Shown: positions 51,867 through 57,248 of the stretch, in pieces
How the letters are laid out: the number at the start of each line of letters is the position of its first letter
Numbering within the stretch: position 1 is the first letter of the stretch
From: JBFWUW01 sp050247075
Lineage (GTDB): Bacteria; Planctomycetota; Planctomycetia; Pirellulales; JBFWUW01
Reading direction: 5' to 3'
DNA: 57,248 nt
Assembly (NCBI GenBank): GCA_050247075.1
Contig: JBFWUW010000046.1
Coordinates: forward strand, 1 to 57,248
The notes under the pieces: generated by a model
The model's database searches: none
Seen by the model: only the letters and a program-made list of their open reading frames with translations
Told to the model about the DNA's origin: nothing
Program-made: the position numbers and the translations under genes

Positions 51867-52823
51867 ATGCCCGAACGAGTGGTCTACATCAGCGGCCAGT
51901 TTGTCCCCGAGAGCCAAGCCACGATCTCCATTTTCGATTCGGCCGTGATGCTGGGGGACACCGCCACCGAGTCTACCCGCACCTTCAAGCAACAGCCGTT
52001 CAAACTGCCCGAGCATATCGGCCGATTATACAAATCGCTGAAGATCATGCGGATTGATCCGGTCCTTTCGCCCTCGGAAATGCTGCGAGTCACTCTGGAG
52101 ACGGCCGAACGCAACTATCCCTGCTATGGCCAGGATGACTCGTGGATCGTCCATAACGTCTCGCGGGGCGAATTTCATCCGGCGGGCGATCCCTCGCGGC
52201 CGCGGCGGGCCACGGTCTTGATTCACACCGCCCCGATGAACCTGGATTATTGGGCGGAGTTCTACGTCCGCGGCTGCCATGCCGTTACGCCCCCCACCCG
52301 CGCCATGCCGGCCCAAGCCCTAGACCCCAAGGTAAAGAACCGCAGCCGCTTGAACTACACGTTGGCCGAGTTGGAAGTCAAACTGGTCGATCCGCGCGGG
52401 CAAGGGATCATGCTCGATCTGGACGGCTTTCTAGCGGAGAACAAGGGGGGCAATTTCTTCGTGGTACAAGACGGCACGGTCAAAACTCCCCCCGCCTGGC
52501 AGGCCCTGGCCGGCGTGACCCGGCAAACCACGCTGGACATGGCCCGCCAGCGGGGCCTGCCCGTGCAAGAGTGTCCGCTGCAGCCTTACGATGTCTACAC
52601 GGCCGACGAAGCTTTCTTCACCAGTACGCCTTATTGCCTGATGCCGGCTACCCGCTTCAATGGGCTCGAAGTAGGCGATGGCCGCGTCGGCCCTGTTGCC
52701 CGGTCGCTGTTGGATGGCTGGAGCGAGGTGGCGGGCTACGACATTGTCGACCGGGCCTTGCGGCAACTCCCACATCCCTTGCAACAAGAATTGCTGGCGG
52801 AGCGCGCTGCCACCCGCCCGTAG
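51867..52823 (+). CDS. Class IV aminotransferase (BCAT/D-amino-acid aminotransferase type)
   Basis: 318 residues from the ATG at 51867 (ATGs at 51819 and 51849 are alternatives). 'ISIFDSAVMLGDTATESTRTF' is the class IV start; 'EHIGRLYKSLKIMRI' the phosphate-binding Arg/Lys region; Lys157 in 'DPKVKNRSRLNYTLAELE' is the probable PLP lysine; 'MLDLDGFLAENKGGNFFVVQDGTV' and 'EAFFTSTPYCLMPATRF' are conserved in the family. Cytoplasmic. Could be a branched-chain or D-amino-acid aminotransferase, or 4-amino-4-deoxychorismate lyase-like; sequence alone does not decide. The stop TAG lies in a palindrome (52820-52835). Confidence 0.88.
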   Translation: MPERVVYISGQFVPESQATISIFDSAVMLGDTATESTRTFKQQPFKLPEHIGRLYKSLKIMRIDPVLSPSEMLRVTLETAERNYPCYGQDDSWIVHNVSRGEFHPAGDPSRPRRATVLIHTAPMNLDYWAEFYVRGCHAVTPPTRAMPAQALDPKVKNRSRLNYTLAELEVKLVDPRGQGIMLDLDGFLAENKGGNFFVVQDGTVKTPPAWQALAGVTRQTTLDMARQRGLPVQECPLQPYDVYTADEAFFTSTPYCLMPATRFNGLEVGDGRVGPVARSLLDGWSEVAGYDIVDRALRQLPHPLQQELLAERAATRP

Positions 52824-52943
52824 CCGCATGGCTACTGCCTTGCCGGCTGGTACGGCGAGCGATCGTCCATGCCGATCGGCCTTGTTCTAAAGTGAAGAGT
52901 CAATCGCGGTTGCAGCCAGCAAGGCGGGAGCCATGCGGCTACG
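52820..52943. repeat. Inverted repeat pair at two convergent stop codons
   Basis: GTAGCCGCATGGCT (52820-52833) is the reverse complement of AGCCATGCGGCTAC (about 52929-52942); GTAGCC/GGCTAC also forms a small hairpin by itself. The TAG stop of the aminotransferase and the TAG stop of the minus-strand membrane-protein gene both lie within the repeat. A two-way terminator is likely. Confidence 0.65.
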
Positions 52944-53301
52944 TTGCCACCGTCTTATCGGTCGGCCGCTTGAAAAACATGCCGTGGACGATGAGCGCGG
53001 TGAAGCCGTAGAAAAACGACCATGTCACCAAGGCACCGGCCAGCAACGTGGCAAAGCGGTCGCGCAGCAACAGCAGGGCGGGCGGTTCGTCGCTCTTGGG
53101 AATCTTTCGCCGCACCGGCTCGCTGGGCGAACTGGCATGCTCCGCCTCGTCTTGTTTCCATTTCAGCCAGGCTTGCCGAGCCTCCGGCGAGTCCAACGCA
53201 GAGACCGTGTTGGCCCGCACCGCTAGCAGCAGCCAGACAATGCCCGCCAACGAAAGCAGCCAAAGCAGGCCGGCGGCGATGAAAAACCGTGATCGAAGCA
53301 T
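52939..53301 (-). CDS. Two-helix membrane protein, hypothetical
   Basis: 120 residues from the start at 53301; a longer upstream frame runs through repeat copy G and is rejected. Two hydrophobic helices ('FIAAGLLWLLSLAGIVWLLLAV' and 'FATLLAGALVTWSFFYGFTALIVHGMFF') flank a charged loop of about 50 residues ('SPEARQAWLKWKQDEAEHASS'). Inner-membrane protein, no family recognised. The stop lies inside an inverted repeat. Confidence 0.7.
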   Translation of the reverse strand: MLRSRFFIAAGLLWLLSLAGIVWLLLAVRANTVSALDSPEARQAWLKWKQDEAEHASSPSEPVRRKIPKSDEPPALLLLRDRFATLLAGALVTWSFFYGFTALIVHGMFFKRPTDKTVAT

Positions 53302-53358
53302 GAAAGGTCTCTGGGAACGTCGGCGCGACGCGGCAAAATTCACACCTGGGTTGCCTGA

Positions 53359-53429
53359 TGCAGGAGGCGATTCCATCGCCGATGGACCGGTGCGCCATGC
53401 GACCGTCGGCGATGGAATCGCCTCCTGCA
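53359..53429. repeat. TGTAGGAG palindromic repeat, copy G (inverted pair)
   Basis: Unit 1 (53359-53384) starts TGCAGGAGGCGATTCCATCG; unit 2 (53404-53429) is its reverse complement to within two bases. Together they can fold into a long hairpin. They lie 9 bases from the M20 gene stop. Confidence 0.8.
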
Positions 53430-53438
53430 AGGCACCGC

Positions 53439-54749
53439 CTACTTGATCATTTCCAATACGGCCGCGCTCATACAGCCCACGCCGGTCGCCAGCGTCTCTT
53501 CGGCATCGGGGTAGTACAGTGCCGAATGCAACGAGGGAACCTCTTGTCCCAGTTGCCCAAACCGGGCCAACCGCTTGGCTTCGACCGACCCCAGGCGGAA
53601 CATGAAGATCGGCACGCCGGCCCGTCCGTAACGGCTGAAATCCTCGCCCCCCATGGTCCGCGTGGCCGGCACCACGTTTTCTTCACCCAACAGTTGGCGA
53701 AATACCGGCACCAGGCGGTTCATGATCCCCTCGTCGTTCAGCACCGCCGGAGTATATTCCGATACGTTGACGATTGGCTCCGGGGCTTTGGCGCTGGCGG
53801 CCGCCGCCTTGGCCTTGCGGGTGATGGCCTCCAGCAGATGTTCCCGCGATTCATCGCTGTAGCTGCGAACCGTCAGCTCCAAATGGCAACTATCGCCGAT
53901 GATGTTGTGCTTGGTGCCGCCGTGGATGGAACCGACCGTAATCACGGCGGAATCGGCCGGCGCGATCTCGCGCGAGACAATCGTTTGCAGATCGACAATC
54001 AAATAAGCGGCAATTACCACCGGGTCAATCGTTGTTTCCGGCCGGGCACCGTGGCCGCCGCGTCCTCGCACGGTAATATCCACGCTATCGACATTGGCGT
54101 GCGTGTAACCCGCCAGGTGCCCCACCTTGCCAGCCGCCAGTGAGGAATCGACGTGCAGCGCCAGGCCAAAGTCGGGCTTGGGAAATTTCTCGAACAGGCC
54201 TTCGTCCAACATGGCCTTGGCACCATCCCCCCGTTCCTCGGCGGGTTGGCCGATGAACATCACGGTGCCGTGCCAATCTTCCTTGTGGGCAGCCAGGTAG
54301 CGGGCCACGCCAATCAGGCAGGTGATGTGGATATCGTGGCCGCAAGCATGCATCACGCCGGTCTCCCGGCCGCTGTCGTCGCGGACCTTGACTTGCGAGG
54401 CATACGCCAGATTGGTGTTCTCTGTCACCGGCAGGCCATCCAGGTCGGCCCGCACCAAGACCGTGGGACCATCGCCATTCTTGAGCAATCCCACCACGCC
54501 ATGCCCGCCAAAGTGGTCGGTGACATCCAAGCCCAGGGAACGCAACTCCCCGGCCAGTTTCATGCCGGTACGTTCCTCTTGCAGCGACAATTCCGGCGAC
54601 TTGTGAAACTCCTGGTACAACGAAAAGAGTTCCGGCAGATGCCGTTTGGCCCAAGCTTGCGGCTCCTCCGCGACGGCCGGACTAACCCACCACCACGACA
54701 ACAACGCAAACGCCAGCGATCGTACCGATAAATGAAAGGCCTGTGTCAT
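53439..54749 (-). CDS. M20-family amidohydrolase/peptidase with signal peptide
   Basis: 436 residues. A signal peptide (SLAFALLSWWWVSPAVA) indicates export. 'TVLVRADLDGLPVTENTNL' and 'VMHACGHDIHITCLIGVARYL' are the metal-binding motifs of IAA-amino-acid hydrolase/N-acyl amino-acid amidohydrolases; 'GQPAEERGDGAKAMLDEGLF' supplies Glu-Glu; the dimerisation domain carries 'VRGRGGHGARPETTIDPVVIAAYLI'; and 'TMGGEDFSRYGRAGVPIFMFRLG' and 'SLHSALYYPDAE' supply the final ligands. Hydrolyses an N-acyl amino acid or hippurate-like substrate in the periplasm. Repeat copy G follows its stop. Confidence 0.92.
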   Translation of the reverse strand: MTQAFHLSVRSLAFALLSWWWVSPAVAEEPQAWAKRHLPELFSLYQEFHKSPELSLQEERTGMKLAGELRSLGLDVTDHFGGHGVVGLLKNGDGPTVLVRADLDGLPVTENTNLAYASQVKVRDDSGRETGVMHACGHDIHITCLIGVARYLAAHKEDWHGTVMFIGQPAEERGDGAKAMLDEGLFEKFPKPDFGLALHVDSSLAAGKVGHLAGYTHANVDSVDITVRGRGGHGARPETTIDPVVIAAYLIVDLQTIVSREIAPADSAVITVGSIHGGTKHNIIGDSCHLELTVRSYSDESREHLLEAITRKAKAAAASAKAPEPIVNVSEYTPAVLNDEGIMNRLVPVFRQLLGEENVVPATRTMGGEDFSRYGRAGVPIFMFRLGSVEAKRLARFGQLGQEVPSLHSALYYPDAEETLATGVGCMSAAVLEMIK

Positions 54750-55064
54750 GGTGAACCTGCAAAGGGTTAGGGCGTTGTTTAGCGCGTGCCGAAGTTAAGG
54801 ACGATATCCCTGGAGCATGTCCCAGTTTACCTCGCGGGCATGACCAGACCAGCACCTGCCGCTCGCGCACATGCAGACCGTCACCCCATGCGTATCCGTC
54901 CATAAGGTTGTATTGCCCCAAGTCATCCGCCAGAAAACTGGCGCGACTTGCGTTGGATATCAAAATCGTAGAAGTATCCACTAGGATTGCCAGCACGCGC
55001 GCGGCTATCATTCTTCGATTGAATGCGTCTGGAATGTTGAATTGGCCCCATGTGAGCATCCGGC
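54750..55064. other. Divergent promoter region of M20 and P450 genes
   Basis: 315 bases. A minus-strand frame at 54682-55059 overlaps the start of the M20 gene and has no recognisable domain. No repeat family member seen. The two gene starts are divergent, so both promoters lie here. Confidence 0.4.
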
Positions 55065-56420
55065 GTGACCACGCGAAGAATCCCCCCAGGCCCCTCGTCT
55101 TACTTCTTGGGAATCGATCTCATTCGCCGCATCACGGCCGATCCGCTTGCGTTCTATGATGATGCGCGTCGCCGTTATGGCGATGTCCTCTATATGAGGC
55201 TGGGATCGTATCACGATTACACCTTTTTTCATCCCGACGCGATCCATGAATTGCTTACGACCAAGGCCAAGTCGTTCGCGCGGATGAACCATCAGATGAA
55301 GGTCTTCCGCCAATGGAACGGCGACAGCCTGCTCATCGCGGAAGGGTCGGAATGGCTCCGCCAACGACGCATCTTGCAACCCGCGTTTAGCGCTAAACGC
55401 TTCGAGGCGTATGGTCGGGCCGTCGTCGATTGCGTCCGCGAGCATCTGCAACGGGCCGTGCCGGCCGGCGGGGGAGTTGTCGATTTCGAACGCGTGGCCA
55501 TCGAGCTCACGACCGCTGTCATTTGTCGCACGATGTTCGGTGTGGATCTTGGTGAGAAATTGCCGAGGATTCGCCAGGCCGTGGAGGTGCTGGTCCGCGC
55601 CGGGTATTCGGAAATGCTATCGTTCACCTGGCCGGATTGGATGCCATTGCCCAGCGTGCGGAGAAAACGGCAAGCGATCGCAACCCTCGATACCATGGTG
55701 CGGGCCTTCATCCGGGAGCGTCGCGCCGGGGGGGCCGATCGCCAAGATTTATTGTCCATGATGCTACTGGCCGTCGACGAGGACGCCGACGGAAAAGGCC
55801 TCACCGACCAGGAAGTGCGCGACAACTGCGTGACGATTTTCTTGGCGGGTCACGATACCACGGCCGCCGGTATCACCTGGCTGGGTTGGTTCTTGGCGTC
55901 GCGACGGCAGTTCACCCAGCGTTGCCGGGACGAAGTGCAATCGGCCACGGGCGGAACCCCGCCGGAGTTCAAACACCTCAGCCAAATGACTTTTCTGGAT
56001 CAGATGATCCATGAGACCCTCCGACATCGGCCGCCTGTGATCGCTCTCTTCGCCCGCGAGGCGATCCAAGAGGTCGAAATCGGCGGTTGGACTTTACCGA
56101 AAGGCGCCCTCGTCCACGTGCTGCCCTATACGGTTCACCACGATGAGCGTTGGTTTCCCAATCCCGACGAGTTCGACCCAGAGCGGTTTTCGCCTTTACA
56201 ATTGGCGAAGCAACAACCTTACGCTTACTTCCCGTTTGGTGTTGGCCCGCGCTGGTGTATCGGCGGGCACTTTGCGCAGATGGAAATTGGACTGGCGGCC
56301 GCCGTGCTGCTCCAGGAGTACGAAATAGAACCAGCCGAGGGACAATCGGAACCCACGGCCTTTTCGGATTTGTCGCTTCGACCGAAGGGAGGATTACGGC
56401 TCAGAATGACGCCGCGATGA
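55065..56420 (+). CDS. Cytochrome P450
   Basis: 451 residues from a GTG at 55065. 'TIFLAGHDTTAAGITWLGWFLAS' is the I-helix with the oxygen-activating Thr; 'MIHETLRHRPPVIALFAREA' holds the ExxR pair; 'DEFDPERFSPLQL' and 'YAYFPFGVGPRWCIGGHFAQME' hold the haem loop with Cys398 as axial ligand. All P450 motifs are intact. Topology and length suggest a soluble bacterial P450 with a class I partner (ferredoxin and ferredoxin reductase). A 2Fe-2S ferredoxin lies 6 kb away; no reductase is adjacent. Substrate unknown, perhaps a fatty acid or terpenoid. Confidence 0.95.
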   Translation: MTTRRIPPGPSSYFLGIDLIRRITADPLAFYDDARRRYGDVLYMRLGSYHDYTFFHPDAIHELLTTKAKSFARMNHQMKVFRQWNGDSLLIAEGSEWLRQRRILQPAFSAKRFEAYGRAVVDCVREHLQRAVPAGGGVVDFERVAIELTTAVICRTMFGVDLGEKLPRIRQAVEVLVRAGYSEMLSFTWPDWMPLPSVRRKRQAIATLDTMVRAFIRERRAGGADRQDLLSMMLLAVDEDADGKGLTDQEVRDNCVTIFLAGHDTTAAGITWLGWFLASRRQFTQRCRDEVQSATGGTPPEFKHLSQMTFLDQMIHETLRHRPPVIALFAREAIQEVEIGGWTLPKGALVHVLPYTVHHDERWFPNPDEFDPERFSPLQLAKQQPYAYFPFGVGPRWCIGGHFAQMEIGLAAAVLLQEYEIEPAEGQSEPTAFSDLSLRPKGGLRLRMTPR

Positions 56421-56557
56421 TAGCGGAGTTGGTGCGTTGCTCGATTGTGCAAGAGCCGGCATGGAGGTGTTCCAAATCCGCCACGCGGTCAGTTCCGCGC
56501 AATAACTCCATCGGGCGAAACCGCTTGGCACAATGGTTAGCCGGCGTTGACCTGCGT

Positions 56558-56684
56558 TCATTCCCCCGTATCGACCAACCACAAATCGCACTTCCCTTCC
56601 CGCTCGCTGACGATGACTAGCTGCTGCCCATTGGGGTGCCAGGCGGGGTAGTAGTCACGCTCGAGGTTGTTGGTAATGCGGCGC
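56558..56684 (-). pseudogene. C-terminal fragment of a PD40/TolB-like beta-propeller protein
   Basis: On the minus strand, 42 codons read PRRITNNLERDYYPAWHPNG continuing to QQLVIVSEREGKCDLWLVDT and end in a stop at 56558-56560. 'YYPAWHPNGQQLVIVSERE' matches the PD40/TolB propeller blade ('xPxWSPDGxxIxFxSxR'). The frame breaks at about 56685 where the GGGTGTCCCTGGTTGCC repeats start, so the rest was lost by insertion or deletion. Confidence 0.7.
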
Positions 56685-56766
56685 GGGGGCAACCAGGCAC
56701 ACCCATAACAGGGGCAACCAGGGACACCCATAACTTGAGCGTGTGGCCGTGGCGGCTGGGTCTGAA

Positions 56767-57051
56767 ACGTAACGTATTGCTGAAATGCATGTTACGAAAT
56801 CTGGTGCATGACCTCCATCACCACGGAAGCCCAGGCCGCCCGAGAGCGGGGTGGCTTCTCACTTGGCCCAAGTTCACAAACGGGCCTTGATGGGTGTCCC
56901 TGAGGCACATGCGGCACACCTGCCGCGCTAGCGTCGGCATCCCCCCAGCACAAGGTCGGACTGCTGGCCCTTCTGGGCCGTGGCCTCGGCGATCAAGAAA
57001 GCCCGCTCGGCCGGCGTTGAACGTAAACGGCTTCTCAGCAATACGTTACGT
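56767..57051. repeat. Possible MITE-like element with 17-bp terminal inverted repeats
   Basis: ACGTAACGTATTGCTGA (56767-56783) and TCAGCAATACGTTACGT (57035-57051) are exact reverse complements, 285 bases apart end to end. The interior has no plausible gene. I could not identify target-site duplications with confidence. Confidence 0.5.
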
Positions 57052-57248
57052 GCGCGTCCCAGCAGTGATCGTCAAAGGATCAAACTATGGATGTCCCCAA
57101 CCGCCTACCTGTATAAATATATATTTTAACATTTTTAAAAAAATATCATATCTTGTACAATAGCCAGCGTCCGGCTTTGCTCGCCGACGTGGTCTTTGCA
57201 CGTCTAGCGGGCGCGAAGCCCCTAAACCTCCCAAGCATCATCGTCCGC

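Larger units (their letters stand above)
56421..57248. other. Decayed region with gene remnant and inverted repeat
   Basis: 828 bases without an intact gene. It has the end of a propeller protein (56558-56684), a duplicated GGGTGTCCCTGGTTGCC motif (about 56690-56735), a 17-bp inverted repeat pair (56767-57051) and an AT-rich stretch (57110-57165). Confidence 0.55.

Noticed and set aside
54682..55059. 125-codon minus-strand frame between M20 and P450 genes
   Set aside because: Overlaps the M20 start, no recognisable domain, no ribosome site.

Overview
The window is GC-rich bacterial chromosome from a planctomycete, most likely of the Pirellulales. The inference rests on gene content: three genes carry the planctomycete cytochrome-like CxxCH domain (PSCyt1), two giant proteins carry DUF1549/DUF1553, two DUF1501 proteins have Tat-type signals, and there is a tandem DUF1080 protein. 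Lipid A genes (lpxC, lpxA) point to a Gram-negative envelope. I saw no rRNA, tRNA, CRISPR array, integrase, transposase or phage gene.

Layout. 1-6.2 kb: surface or secreted proteins (a DUF11-repeat protein cut by the left edge, a zinc-ribbon/membrane protein, a YYAP-repeat protein, a small cytochrome with a Tat protein). 6.5-13 kb: HNH endonuclease, HI0933-type flavoprotein, then a same-strand sugar group (xylose-isomerase-like protein, HAD phosphatase, deoxyhypusine-synthase-like protein, PfkB kinase). 13.4-23.6 kb: PSCyt/DUF1549/DUF1553/DUF1501 block with WD40 repeats, interrupted by three small genes. 23.7-29.3 kb: MobA-like nucleotidyltransferase, HD-GYP protein, glgC, thioredoxin-like protein, second DUF1501 protein. 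29.3-31.7 kb: 2.4 kb with almost no genes, full of palindromes and dispersed repeats. 31.7-35.4 kb: OmpH-like chaperone, lpxC, lpxA and a Gfo/Idh dehydrogenase, a lipid A locus. 35.4-43.6 kb: mostly minus-strand genes (ABC-2 permease, acylphosphatase, PPK2, DUF1080 pair, MoaD-like, coiled-coil protein). 43.8-50.8 kb: PAP2 phosphatase, malonyltransferase-like protein, two SDRs (one lacking the catalytic Tyr), sulfotransferase-like protein, ferredoxin, an extremely acidic protein, TPR protein, purine nucleoside phosphorylase. 50.8-57.2 kb: lipoprotein, class IV aminotransferase, M20 amidohydrolase, cytochrome P450, then decayed DNA with a propeller-gene remnant and a possible MITE.

The strongest unexplained signal is in the non-coding DNA. 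At least four dispersed palindromic or hairpin families and several period-7 repeat tracts fill the gaps and often touch stop codons. One family shows compensatory changes in its stem. One palindrome sits in frame inside a DUF1553 coding sequence. The best protein-level leads are the sugar group with an altered isomerase metal site, the lpxA-linked dehydrogenase, and the SDR with Phe in place of the catalytic Tyr. Function calls are by reading motifs only; no database search was run.
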